A stretch of 25,594 nucleotides of DNA from an uncultured Flavobacteriales bacterium. Lineage in GTDB: Bacteria > Bacteroidota > Bacteroidia > Palsa-965. The stretch covers positions 1 through 25,594 of the forward strand of contig CALJIF010000034.1 of assembly GCA_937974275.1 (NCBI GenBank), given 5' to 3'. The notes under the pieces are model-generated. The model worked only from the letters and a program-made list of their open reading frames with translations. It was not told the origin of the DNA and searched no databases. The stretch's first letter is position 1. Every line of letters begins with the position of its first letter. A program made the translations under genes and the position numbers. Shown here in pieces: positions 7,744 to 17,400 of this stretch.

Positions 7744-8954
7744 TGATTGATCATCAGAGTAATGTAAAGAAAGGCCAGAAGGCGATTATGGTGGGCGTTA
7801 TCGATAAACGTCAGGATGATCGCATGGTAACCGAGTATCTGGAAGAACTCGCATTTTTGGCAACAACGGCGGATTTAATTCCGGTAAAATCTTTTGTGCA
7901 GAAACTGGATCATCCCGATCCGAAGTTTTACATAGGTTCCGGAAAGGCCAAAGAAATCAAGCAATACATCGAAGATCAAAAAATTGATGTAGTGTTGTTT
8001 GATGATGAACTTTCTCCATCACAACAGCGCAATCTGGAAAAAGAGTTCGGGCGAAAAGTCATTGACAGAAATTTATTGATCCTTGATATTTTCGCTTCCC
8101 GCGCGCGCACAGCGCATGCCAAAACGCAAGTGGAACTTGCACGCTATCAGTATTTGTTGCCTCGCCTTACGGGAATGTGGACGCACTTGGAACGTCAGCG
8201 CGGTGGAACAGGAACACGAGGCGGTTCGGGTGAGAAAGAAATTGAAACGGACCGTCGTATTGTTCGTAATCGTATTGCGTTGCTGAAAGAGCAATTAAAA
8301 GAAATCGATAAGCAAATGACCACGCAACGCAAGAGTAGAGGAGAGCTGGTGCGTGTGGCGTTAGTGGGTTATACGAACGTGGGCAAATCCACGATTATGA
8401 ACTTGGTGAGCAAGTCGAATGTGTTTGCAGAAAATAAATTATTTGCAACGCTCGATACTACGGTGCGCAAAGTCGTGGTGGGTAATTTACCGTTTCTGTT
8501 ATCGGATACGGTTGGTTTTATTCGCAAATTGCCGCACCAGTTGGTAGAATCGTTTAAGTCAACATTGGATGAAACGCGCGAAGCCGATATTCTGTTGCAC
8601 GTAGTAGATATATCGCACCCGAATTTTGAAGATCATTTGCGGGTTGTACAGCAAACGCTGACAGAAATTGGCGCAGGCGATAAACGTACGATTTTGGTGT
8701 TTAATAAAATTGATGCGTATCGCGATCGCGTGGTGGAAACCAATAACCTCGATCCGAATTTGCCGCAGGTGTTAACACTTGCCGATTTGAAAAAGAGCTG
8801 GATGAGTAAACTTAACGATCCTTGCATCTTTATTTCTGCAACCGACAAGGAGAATATTGATGCGTTCCGTCAGCTGTTGTTTGACGAAGTGTACGCCATT
8901 CACGCCACGCGCTTTCCCTACGAACAATACGAATACTTTAGTCGGGAGTCGTAA
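7743..8954 (+). CDS. hflX: GTPase HflX (ribosome-associated)
   Basis: The 403-residue product has the HflX N-terminal domain (FYIGSGKAKEI and the DDELSPSQQRNLEK segment), the glycine-rich linker RQRGGTGTRGGSGEKEIE, and a TrmE/Era-type GTPase domain. The GTPase domain shows G1 GYTNVGKST (from about residue 209), G3 DTVGFI and G4 NKID. HflX binds the 50S subunit and splits or rescues stalled ribosomes in known bacteria. The GTG start at 7743 overlaps the cytochrome stop (TAGTG); an internal ATG at 7788 is possible, but it would cut the first conserved strand (KAIMVGVID). The 3' end overlaps the convergent L,D-transpeptidase gene by 37 nt. Confidence 0.95.
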   Translation: MIDHQSNVKKGQKAIMVGVIDKRQDDRMVTEYLEELAFLATTADLIPVKSFVQKLDHPDPKFYIGSGKAKEIKQYIEDQKIDVVLFDDELSPSQQRNLEKEFGRKVIDRNLLILDIFASRARTAHAKTQVELARYQYLLPRLTGMWTHLERQRGGTGTRGGSGEKEIETDRRIVRNRIALLKEQLKEIDKQMTTQRKSRGELVRVALVGYTNVGKSTIMNLVSKSNVFAENKLFATLDTTVRKVVVGNLPFLLSDTVGFIRKLPHQLVESFKSTLDETREADILLHVVDISHPNFEDHLRVVQQTLTEIGAGDKRTILVFNKIDAYRDRVVETNNLDPNLPQVLTLADLKKSWMSKLNDPCIFISATDKENIDAFRQLLFDEVYAIHATRFPYEQYEYFSRES

Positions 8955-10669
8955 AATAGCGCGGCTTTCGTCGTTGGTTTTGCCGGTGCTTTCTTGCGGT
9001 TACGGTTCGATTCCCCATAGATCACGCGAATGAGGAATTCGTCTCTTCCGTAAATATCATTCCATACAAACACCACATTCCCGGTGTCCACATCGCACGT
9101 GTAGTAGCGCACGTGAATCGGCAAAGGCTTGCGCAGAGCCACCCGTCGTTGTGTGTCGCGTTGTGTCCATAAGTCAAAAGTATCTTTCGGTATGCGAACA
9201 CTATCATCGCGAATCAGGAAATGTGCCAGATCCATGTATTTTTCTAAACGCATACAACCGTGACTGTACGCACGTGTTTCACGTTTGAAATACGACGGTG
9301 CGTTGGTGTCGTGCATGTACACTCCGTGTTTATTGTGAAACTCAAATTTCATCACACCGAGCGCATTGTCGTCACCAATTTTCTGACGAAATCGGTACGG
9401 TAAATTTCCTTTGCCGTATTTCTTCCACGGAATAACATTCGGATCAACCACTTTCCCGTTACGGTCCAGCACTTCGTAGCGATGTTTGCGCAAATAAGCC
9501 GTATCGCGTTTTACCAATGGAAGTATTTCTTTCCAGGCAATGCTGTAAGGAACATTCCAATAAGGATACAACACAATTTCATACATCTTGCTATCCAGCT
9601 GTGGCGTTTGCGTTTTAACGGCACCACACACAATGCGCGACTCCATCACTAACGTATCTTCTTCGTACACGCGCATGTTAAACGCGGGCAGGTTAACAAG
9701 CATATAGCGCTTTGCGAATTCAGGTCGTTCCAATCTCCAACGTTCCAGGTTTATCGCCATTTGTTGCACGTAGTTGTTGATGGTCATCTTTAACGCGATT
9801 AACGTATTGCGACCCATTTTGCCGTCTTGTTCCAAACGCCTTGCTTTTTGGAAAGACTTTAATGCTTTCGCCAGTTTGATAGAATCTTTTTCCGTGGATA
9901 AGCTGTCGTAATGCCCGGTAATAATCAGGCGCTTCTTCACGGCTTCCAAAAATCGCAGCGTGTCTTTCGAGTCGGGTAATTCGTCCCAAACCACACCTTC
10001 ATTGGCTTTGCGGTATTCGTTCATGTGTCGTTTTACCGCATGATATTCCCGGTGTTTAGGTTCCAGTGAATTAATAATCGCGGTTACGGATTCTTTACGC
10101 TGCACTTTTTGCAATAAGGAAACCGCTATGGAATCTAAACGCTGCGGCTTCCACGATCGATGTTCAGAAGTGTCCGTCATTACACGTCCTGCAGAAACGT
10201 GCACACAAAAGGTAAAAAACGCGTTACTCAGTAAAACATCCGTTTGCGCCAGATTGGTAATGTTGTAAGACTCACCGGCAGAATCGTAAGCGTGGTTATA
10301 AAGACTGTCGATGATATACAAATGATAATCTTCCGGTATTAAACCGTAATCTTCGGCACGATTGATCAATACGTAGAGTGAGTCGCCGGTTGCAGTACGT
10401 TTTCCTTTGTCCGACCATGCATGTTTAAAATCGGCAGTCTTGTAAAACGTCCACATCCATTTGGTAGCGTGTAATGTATCGCCGTGCAGGACGAGAGTTT
10501 TGGACGTATCCCACGATTTTATTTTATCGTTGAGGTACTCGTCTATGGCCACGTTTATTTTTTCCGGATCTTCTTCTACAACAGGCTTTTCAGCAGCAGG
10601 ATCGCCGGAATTAGTTCCACACGACCACAGCCATGGGATAAAGAGGGAAAGAAGAAGAATTCGATTCAT
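8918..10669 (-). CDS. L,D-transpeptidase lipoprotein (YcbB/LdtD-like)
   Basis: The 583-residue product begins with a lipoprotein signal (lipobox LWSC, Cys16-17 region). It has an N-terminal scaffold domain, a peptidoglycan-binding domain 1 (ALKSFQKARRLEQDGKMGR), and a C-terminal YkuD catalytic domain. The active site is visible as GVYMHDTN followed by AYSHGCMRL, with catalytic Cys472. This arrangement matches YcbB/LdtD-type enzymes that make 3-3 cross-links in peptidoglycan in the periplasm. The start ATG 10669 has a TACCTTTG box 16 nt upstream. The gene is convergent with hflX, and the last 37 nt overlap. Confidence 0.93.
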   Translation of the reverse strand: MNRILLLSLFIPWLWSCGTNSGDPAAEKPVVEEDPEKINVAIDEYLNDKIKSWDTSKTLVLHGDTLHATKWMWTFYKTADFKHAWSDKGKRTATGDSLYVLINRAEDYGLIPEDYHLYIIDSLYNHAYDSAGESYNITNLAQTDVLLSNAFFTFCVHVSAGRVMTDTSEHRSWKPQRLDSIAVSLLQKVQRKESVTAIINSLEPKHREYHAVKRHMNEYRKANEGVVWDELPDSKDTLRFLEAVKKRLIITGHYDSLSTEKDSIKLAKALKSFQKARRLEQDGKMGRNTLIALKMTINNYVQQMAINLERWRLERPEFAKRYMLVNLPAFNMRVYEEDTLVMESRIVCGAVKTQTPQLDSKMYEIVLYPYWNVPYSIAWKEILPLVKRDTAYLRKHRYEVLDRNGKVVDPNVIPWKKYGKGNLPYRFRQKIGDDNALGVMKFEFHNKHGVYMHDTNAPSYFKRETRAYSHGCMRLEKYMDLAHFLIRDDSVRIPKDTFDLWTQRDTQRRVALRKPLPIHVRYYTCDVDTGNVVFVWNDIYGRDEFLIRVIYGESNRNRKKAPAKPTTKAALFYDSRLKYSYCS

Positions 10670-10685
10670 GTGGTTTGCTCAGGGG

Positions 10686-10693
10686 CAAAGGTA
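10686..10693 (-). promoter_or_regulatory. -7 box TACCTTTG for the L,D-transpeptidase
   Basis: On the minus strand this is an exact TAnnTTTG match, 16 nt before ATG 10669. A TTG at 10714-10716 (minus) lies 20 nt upstream, fitting the Bacteroidota -33 spacing. It is the best complete promoter in the window. Confidence 0.6.
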
Positions 10694-10780
10694 GGCGAAA
10701 AGGTAACGGGGCGCAAGGAGGGTGAGTGCAATTGTTGTCTACGTGCTAGGTACATGTAGTTTGGGGCAGCACCACAAAAC

Positions 10781-10810
10781 AAAAAAAAGCGACCTTATTC
10801 AGATCGCTTT
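10781..10810 (-). terminator. Intrinsic terminator of the 311-residue T9SS gene
   Basis: On the minus strand AAAGCGA pairs with TCGCTTT (10804-10810 with 10786-10792) around an 11-nt loop, followed by a run of eight T. It lies 23 nt after the stop of the gene at 10833-11768. Confidence 0.75.
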
Positions 10811-10832
10811 CCTTATATCATTCAATATTGTT

Positions 10833-11768
10833 TTAATGCGCTACCGCAAATTTGCCGCGGTGTAAAATTTCATTATTCGCGTCAACAACCGTATAGTTAT
10901 ATACTCCGGTTGCCAACATCCAACTTGGGATTTCAGCCTTCTTCAATTCAAACTTCTCACGACGAACTTCACGACCGCTCATGTCGTAAATAAGCACTTC
11001 TTGTGCATTGTTGTCTGTTACATCGATGTAAGTAAAATCGCCGGAAGGATTTGGATATACGCTTACTTTAGAAACCGCTGCGTTTTCGTCCATGCCCACA
11101 TATCCCGAGAAGGTTACGTCGTCAACAAATAACGTTGAACCTACTTGCGGCGCCCAGTTACTGCTGGCGCTAAACCAAATTAAACAGGTATCCGGTTGTA
11201 AGTTGTTATTGTTCGTGTTGTACATCAACGTCACCGTGTGTTGGCTGTATGTGGTGCTTGCGTTGGTGTAAACGTCATAGCCAACCGCGATGGTATCGCG
11301 ATTCATGTTCGTAGTGTTCCATTTGGTTAATACTACCGCACAAAACGCAGTATCGCCGTTTACCGGAGTATATTTAGCATAGTACGACAATGACTGTGGA
11401 CGCATAGCAAATGCATAACCCGGACGGAAGTACGGATTTACCAATTGCACACCGCCCGTTAAGCAGTATCCGGAAGTATTCGGAATGTTGGCCGGATCAG
11501 GATTGGATACTAACGAAGCAGTAGTGATCTTACAAGAATAAGTACCCTGATAGTTATCGGGAGCACCTGCTGCAGAAACAACAGTCGGATTTTGCGCGCT
11601 AATTAACGGACTTGCCAGAATGTTTGGGGAAATCCAGCCTTGTGGTTGCTGAGGCTCACCGAAAGACGACCCCCAAGATTCGAAGCCCGGATTCGGAATG
11701 AACCACTGTGCGGAAACTCCGCCGGCTAATGCCACAACAGCGATAACAGAAAGTAATTGTTTTTTCAT
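10833..11768 (-). CDS. Secreted protein with PCMD-like domain and T9SS type A sorting tail
   Basis: The 311-residue protein has a signal peptide (MKKQLLSVIAVVALAGGVSA, mature N-terminus near Q21). A beta-rich central domain starts at IPNPGFESWG and ends near GSTLFVDDVTFSG, like the jelly-roll carbohydrate-metabolism (PCMD) type domain of Bacteroidota. From about residue 232 the VSVYPNPSGDF segment opens a T9SS C-terminal sorting domain ending in KFAVAH. It is predicted to be exported across the outer membrane and anchored or released. It is monocistronic, with a leader of about 77 nt and its own terminator. Binding target unknown. Confidence 0.88.
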   Translation of the reverse strand: MKKQLLSVIAVVALAGGVSAQWFIPNPGFESWGSSFGEPQQPQGWISPNILASPLISAQNPTVVSAAGAPDNYQGTYSCKITTASLVSNPDPANIPNTSGYCLTGGVQLVNPYFRPGYAFAMRPQSLSYYAKYTPVNGDTAFCAVVLTKWNTTNMNRDTIAVGYDVYTNASTTYSQHTVTLMYNTNNNNLQPDTCLIWFSASSNWAPQVGSTLFVDDVTFSGYVGMDENAAVSKVSVYPNPSGDFTYIDVTDNNAQEVLIYDMSGREVRREKFELKKAEIPSWMLATGVYNYTVVDANNEILHRGKFAVAH

Positions 11769-11845
11769 GATGTATTTGTTTGGTAGAAGTTAGTAAATGT
11801 ATGACGTAATCAAGTGTTCCTCGTTGCTTCGTGAACAACGTGATG

Positions 11846-11853
11846 TAAAGATA
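11846..11853 (-). promoter_or_regulatory. Possible -7 box TATCTTTA for the 311-residue T9SS gene
   Basis: On the minus strand the sequence is TATCTTTA, one base off TAnnTTTG. It would give a leader of about 77 nt that contains a small GTTG/CAAC hairpin. No clear -33 element is seen. Confidence 0.35.
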
Positions 11854-11916
11854 ACAAACAGGCATTCGGAACAGGAAGGCATTTTAAAATTTTCTTACTT
11901 GCTCAAAGTCGAAAAA

Positions 11917-13779
11917 TCAGTTGAACACCTGCATGTCGTAAAGTTTCCGGTAGGTGCCGCCGCGCTCCAGCAGTTCGTTGTGTGTGCCGCGTTCTACAAT
12001 TACACCTTGTCCCATGACAATAATTTCATCCGCATGTTGAATGGTGCTCAAACGGTGGGCGATGATGATAGATGTTCGATTGCGCATCAGGTTATTCAAG
12101 GCATCCTGAACCAGGCGTTCACTTTCTGTATCCAATGCAGATGTTGCTTCATCCAAAATTAATATCGGCGGGTTCTTAAGTACAGCGCGGGCAATGGCTA
12201 TACGTTGTCGTTGTCCACCCGACATTTTATTGCCCCGGTCGCCGATGTTGGTCTGATAACCTTCCGGCATTTGCTGAATAAACTCATGCGCATTAGCCAC
12301 TTTCGCAGCCGCTATAATTTGTTCTTCGGTGGCGCTTTCTACACCAAAGGCAATGTTGTTCAATACCGTATCATTGAACAAAATAGATTCCTGAGACACA
12401 ATGCCCATCAACGCGCGTAAATCGTGTGTGCGCACATCACGTATATCTACACCGTCAATTTTTACGGCACCTTCGCTTACTTCGTATAAACGCGGCAATA
12501 AATCGGCCATTGTTGTTTTTCCGGAACCGGATTGTCCCACTAATGCAATTGTTTTGCCCTTCGGAATTTTTAAATCGAGATGTCGCAAAGCCCATCCGTT
12601 ATCGCCTTTATGATATGCGAAGGAAACGTTTTCGTACACAATTTCTTTGTCGAATTGCGTAATACGTTTTGCATTTTCTTTGTCACGAATCTGATCATCG
12701 GCGTGTAGCACGACATTAATACGATCCATGGATGCCAGTCCCTTTTGCACGTGATAATACGCTTGTGTAAACTGTCGTACCGGACCAATCAACTGGGAAA
12801 AAATCATAATGTATCCGATGAAGTTTTCTGCGCTTAAACTTTGATCGCTATCCAGTACTAGTTTGCCTCCGTAATACATCACAACCGACATCACAATGAC
12901 GATCAGAAATTCACTGAGCGGTGAAGCCAGATCTGTTTTGCGGTAATTACGCACCATTGTTTTGGTATACGCCTGATTGGTGGCTTCGAATCGCCCTGCT
13001 ACTTTGTGTTCGGCATTAAATCCTTTGATAATGCGAAGTCCGCCCAGCATTTCTTCCATCAACGAAAGCAAATCTCCGAGTTGACCTTTCGCTTTGAAGG
13101 ATGATTTTTTTAAACTTTTCGCAACAATTGCCAGAACACCTCCTATGATTGGTGTTGTAAGAAAAACGAACAACGTCAGTTCGGGACTGATGGCTACCAG
13201 CGAAGCCAGGAACACCACAATCGTAACGGGTTCACGAAAAATCATTTCCAATGAACTCATGATGCTCCATTCTACTTCCTGCACATCAGCAGACATTCGA
13301 CTCATGATATCGCCTTTACGTTCACCGGAAAACCAGGATAGCGGTAACGATAATGATTTGTGGAACATCTTGTTGCGCAAGTCGCGAACGACACCATTAC
13401 GAATGACAGCCAAAAAGAACATCGCGAGATAGCGAAACAAACTTTTGAAAAAGATGATCACCACCGCTGCTATGCAAATGCCGATCAACGCCTTTAAACG
13501 TCCCGTATTTAAGTCGGGCGCATTTAAAATGTATGCACTCATGTGATAATTGACCGTACTTAAAACTCCCTCCATGGAGAATTGAATGTCCGGTAGTCCG
13601 GCAGCTACGGTTTCTTGATAGAGTGTATTGTCGCTATTAAACAGTAATCGTAATAACGGAATAATGGCAAGTAACGAGAAGAGGTTGAAAAAAACAGAAA
13701 GGATATTAAACAGAATATTCAGCCACGCATATTTCCAATATCCGTTTACAAATTTTAATACCCCGAAAATCTGCTTCAT
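11917..13779 (-). CDS. ABC exporter, fused permease and ATPase (MsbA/ABCB-like half transporter)
   Basis: I place the start at ATG 13779 (MKQIFGVLKFVNGYW); an upstream TTG lies inside the promoter box and is unlikely. The 620-residue protein has a six-helix type 1 exporter membrane domain (about residues 1-330) with two strongly hydrophobic N-terminal helices. A nucleotide-binding domain follows: Walker A GQSGSGKTT (K421), signature MSGGQRQRIAIARA, Walker B ILILDEATSALD and the IIAHRLSTI switch histidine. It acts as a homodimer in the inner membrane. MsbA-type lipid or drug export is the likely role, but the substrate cannot be told. It diverges from the thioesterase. Confidence 0.93.
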   Translation of the reverse strand: MKQIFGVLKFVNGYWKYAWLNILFNILSVFFNLFSLLAIIPLLRLLFNSDNTLYQETVAAGLPDIQFSMEGVLSTVNYHMSAYILNAPDLNTGRLKALIGICIAAVVIIFFKSLFRYLAMFFLAVIRNGVVRDLRNKMFHKSLSLPLSWFSGERKGDIMSRMSADVQEVEWSIMSSLEMIFREPVTIVVFLASLVAISPELTLFVFLTTPIIGGVLAIVAKSLKKSSFKAKGQLGDLLSLMEEMLGGLRIIKGFNAEHKVAGRFEATNQAYTKTMVRNYRKTDLASPLSEFLIVIVMSVVMYYGGKLVLDSDQSLSAENFIGYIMIFSQLIGPVRQFTQAYYHVQKGLASMDRINVVLHADDQIRDKENAKRITQFDKEIVYENVSFAYHKGDNGWALRHLDLKIPKGKTIALVGQSGSGKTTMADLLPRLYEVSEGAVKIDGVDIRDVRTHDLRALMGIVSQESILFNDTVLNNIAFGVESATEEQIIAAAKVANAHEFIQQMPEGYQTNIGDRGNKMSGGQRQRIAIARAVLKNPPILILDEATSALDTESERLVQDALNNLMRNRTSIIIAHRLSTIQHADEIIVMGQGVIVERGTHNELLERGGTYRKLYDMQVFN

Positions 13780-13785
13780 CGAATG

Positions 13786-13793
13786 CAAAAGTA
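13786..13793 (-). promoter_or_regulatory. -7 box TACTTTTG for the ABC exporter
   Basis: This exact TAnnTTTG match on the minus strand ends 6 nt before ATG 13779, so the transcript should be leaderless or nearly so. Confidence 0.55.
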
Positions 13794-13840
13794 CGGAAAC
13801 GGATTACACGTATGTGGAATAAACTTGATGCATTAAATTG

Positions 13841-13848
13841 TACTTTTG
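13841..13848 (+). promoter_or_regulatory. -7 box TACTTTTG for the thioesterase
   Basis: This exact TAnnTTTG match ends 4 nt before ATG 13853. Together with the divergent box at 13786-13793 it forms a back-to-back promoter region of about 70 bp. Confidence 0.55.
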
Positions 13849-13852
13849 TCGC

Positions 13853-14365
13853 ATGAAAACCAGAAAAGCTTCCGACTCGCTTGCTATTGCAACGCACCAT
13901 GTATTGCCTAATGATACGAACAATCTGAATAATTTATTCGGAGGTCGATTGATGGAATGGATGGATGTGATCGGAGCTATTTGTGCGCACCGTCATTGTC
14001 GTCGTGTAGTGGTAACCGCAACGGTGAATCACGTTGCATTTCATCATCCTATTCCTTATGGAAGTATCGTGACGTTGGAAGCAAAAGTTTCCCGTGCATT
14101 CTCTACATCAATGGAAGTGTTTATTGATGTGTATGTAGAAGATCCGGTTTCCGGCGAGCGCATGAAATCGAACGAAGCGATATACACTTTTGTGGCGGTA
14201 GATCAGAATGGTTCTCCATTACCTGTTCCTCAATTGGTTCCTGAAACTGATTTGGAAAAGGAACGTTACGAAGGTGCTTTGCGCAGAAAGCAATTAGCGT
14301 TGATATTAGCTGGCAAGATGAAGCCTGATGAAGCAACTGAGCTGAAGGCGTTGTTTTTTTCGTAG
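13853..14365 (+). CDS. Acyl-CoA thioesterase, hotdog fold
   Basis: The start is ATG 13853 (MKTRKASDSLAIATHHVLP); an earlier in-frame TTG falls in the -7 box. The 170-residue protein has the single hotdog domain of YciA/BACH-type acyl-CoA hydrolases. The signature is NNLNNLFGGRLMEWMD (about residues 23-38, with the conserved Asn and Asp), then TATVNHVAFHHPIPYGSIV. It hydrolyses acyl-CoA to free acid and CoA in the cytoplasm; chain preference is unknown. The C-terminal charged helix (ALRRKQLALILAGKMK) resembles that of other Bacteroidota members. No terminator is seen before the next gene. Confidence 0.92.
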   Translation: MKTRKASDSLAIATHHVLPNDTNNLNNLFGGRLMEWMDVIGAICAHRHCRRVVVTATVNHVAFHHPIPYGSIVTLEAKVSRAFSTSMEVFIDVYVEDPVSGERMKSNEAIYTFVAVDQNGSPLPVPQLVPETDLEKERYEGALRRKQLALILAGKMKPDEATELKALFFS

Positions 14366-14447
14366 TCATTCTATTCGCATCTGCTCAACCTGCATTGTAG
14401 TCTTGTAGGTGAAGCGCTAATGGGTTCAAGTATCGGTTTGAAAGTGT

Positions 14448-14455
14448 TATCTTTG
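14448..14455 (+). promoter_or_regulatory. -7 box TATCTTTG for the 1440-residue T9SS protein
   Basis: This exact TAnnTTTG match lies 19 nt before ATG 14475. Confidence 0.5.
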
Positions 14456-14474
14456 CAACCTCAAACCAAAATCC

Positions 14475-17400
14475 ATGAAAAAACAATTATCTACAATTTC
14501 CGTTTTGCGTGCTGCGCTTTTTACCGCCATGTTCGCAATTGGAAACAGTGTGTATGGGCAAGTTTCTGCTTATACATTTAGCCAGTCTGTTGGAACATAC
14601 ACTCCAATAACAGGCGGAACCTTATTGGGTTCAACAGCGAACGACGACGAACGCTTCGTAGATCCTGCGGTTCTGGCCGGAGGATTCTCAAATACAGGCG
14701 TTGGATTTCCGATCGGATTTAATTTCACGTATAATGGCCAAACATTTGATCGTTTCGCTATTAATGCGAACGGTTGGATTTCTTTGGGTCAGTCTGCACT
14801 TACTCCGGCTGTGAATATGTCTTCAACAAGTGTATACACTCCTATTCAATCTACCTCTACCATTACGCCCAATCAGTTGCGTTCACGAATCGCAGGATTT
14901 GCGCGTGATTTAGCTGCACAGGCTGGTTCGGAGTTGAGAACAGAGTTAATTGGAACAGCACCGAATCAGGTGCGTGTAATTCAGTGGACGAACTACACGG
15001 CGTATTTTGAAACCGGACAGAGTTTGAGTTTTCAAATTCGATTGAATGAATTTGATAATAGTGTTGAAGTGGTATATTCTACCATGACACCCAATGCAAA
15101 CGCTACACCTGCGCAGGTTGGCTTGGGCGGCTTTACTGCGACAGACTTTAATAACAGAACAACTACAACTGATTGGAATACTACTACTGCCGGTGTTGCA
15201 AATAGTGCTCAATGTGCCTTTTCTAACACTGTAACCATGCCTGTTTCCGGACGAACATTTAAGTGGATGCTTGTTGTTTCTCCTATAGACATGCAAGCAA
15301 CTGCTTTAGCATCGCCGGGCACATTAGGTTGTTTTGGAAATAACCAAACTGTTTCAGTTGTAGTTCGTAACAATGGTACAGCAACACTTGACTTCTCGGT
15401 GAATCCGGTAACAGTTAATGCTGCTGTGACAGGGCCAAACCCGGCAACATTTACACCGGTAATTTTAAATTCGGGAACGTTAGCTGCAGCGGCAACACAA
15501 ACAGTTGTTATTACTACAACGTATAATATGAGTGTTAATGGTGCTTACGTATTTTCTGCGAATACGGCTGTCACAGGTGACGGTAACACAGCAAACGACG
15601 CCATGAACAACGCAACCGTAACAGTAAGTCGTGTAAATACTTTCCCTCACGTTGAAGGTTTTTCTGCGATACCTAATCCTGCATTCGTAGTGCAGCAAGT
15701 ATCGGGTACAGGAAACTGGTCTGTCACCACAACAGGTAATATGACTAATCCTGCATTGGCACCGGCCTTAAATCCGGGCTTTGCATTTTTTAATTGTTAT
15801 AGTTTCAGTACCGGTACGACTTCACGTTTAATTACACCGTGTTACGACATGACGACGCTGTCAAATCCTGCTATCGATATTTGGATGTCTCAGGATATCG
15901 GTTACTCTACAGCGCCGTACGATCGTGTTGAAGTTCGCGTTTCTACGGATGGCGGTGTTACCTGGAGTGCACCATTGCAAACTATTAACCGTTATAATGC
16001 AGCATTTACCACAGCCGGATGGCTGCAGGTTACAGTGCCTTTAACCGGCTATCAGAATCAAAGCTCTGTGCGTATTGCTTTGCAAGGAATTAGTCAATTC
16101 GGAAATAATATCGGCATTGACCAGATTCGTGTATATGAGCAAATTCCGGTTGACTTACAACCTACTGTTCTTGTTAGCCCGATTACGAGTAGCTGTCATG
16201 GTGCTGCAGAAAATGTAACAGTAACCGTGCGCAATGTTGGAATTGGTACTGCTGACTTTTCTGTTACTCCAATGACGATTAATGTGAACGTAACAGGCGC
16301 AAGCACACAGGTATTTACAACAACAATTACTTCAGGAACTTTAGCAAGTAATGCAACGGGTAATTTTACGGTTACTACCGCAGCGAATATGACCGCTCAG
16401 GGTACTCACAATTTCGCGGTTGCAACAGTATGTACTGCTGATGGAAACAATGCCAATAACAACCTTGCGGCCAATGTGGTGGTAGGTGATATTAATTCGA
16501 TTCCTGCAGTTGAAAATTTTGACGGTGCACGTTTGGGTTGGACCATTAATCAGGTAACAGGTGCAGGTAACTGGGCTTATACCACCGGTAATATGTCAAA
16601 TCCAACACTTGCTCCACGAAGTGGAAACAGCTTGGCTTTGTTCGGTAGTTATAACTTCTTCCCACCTGTAACCTCTCGTTTGGCTACACCGTGTATTAAT
16701 TTCACAGGTGTGCAAAATCCTTCGTTGGAGTTTTATATGTCAGCTGATGTTGGATATCCGAATAGCAATGATCGTGTTGAGGTTCGTATTTCAACGGACG
16801 GTGGTGCAACTTATGGTCCTGTTATTTTTACGGCAAGCAGATATGATGCTGCGTTCACTACTCCGGGTTGGAAGCGCTACACCGTTTGTTTGTCATCAGT
16901 GGCTAATTTAGCCAACGTGAAAATTGCTTTTGATGGCGTTTCGGAATATGGAAATAATATCGGGTTGGATGATATCCGTATTTATGAATCTGTTCCTGCA
17001 GTGCCCGGTACAGTTACAGCAGGAGTTTCCGGTGTTTGTATTGGTGACTCTACAACCGTAACAATTGCTGGCAATACAGGAGCTATTCAGTGGCAGTCGT
17101 CTTTAACCGGCTTAGTTGGAACGTGGAGCAACGTTGTAGGTGCTACTAATGCAACACTTTCAACCGGTGCACTTTCAGATACAATTTACTATCGTGCTGT
17201 TGTTACCAATACAGACGCATGCGCTTTAAGTGATACAACTTCAGCCGTGCAGGTATCAGCGTATCCTTTACCTGTTCAAGTGTTAAGTGACGTTGTGCAG
17301 TGTGGTGGAACTGTTACATTGGACGCTCAAAATGGCGGCGCTACTTATTTATGGAGTGACAACTCAACCAATCAGACTTTGGCAGTTACTGCATCCGGAA

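Noticed and set aside
11815..11845. A riboswitch-like leader before the 311-residue T9SS gene
   Set aside because: The leader has only a short GTTG/CAAC hairpin and no pattern I recognise as a known riboswitch.
13780..13788. TTG start nine bases upstream of the ABC exporter ATG
   Set aside because: The TTG forms the end of the TACTTTTG -7 box. The same reasoning rejects upstream TTG starts for the thioesterase (13838) and CAAX protease (20859); the queD TTG (22226) lies upstream of its box.
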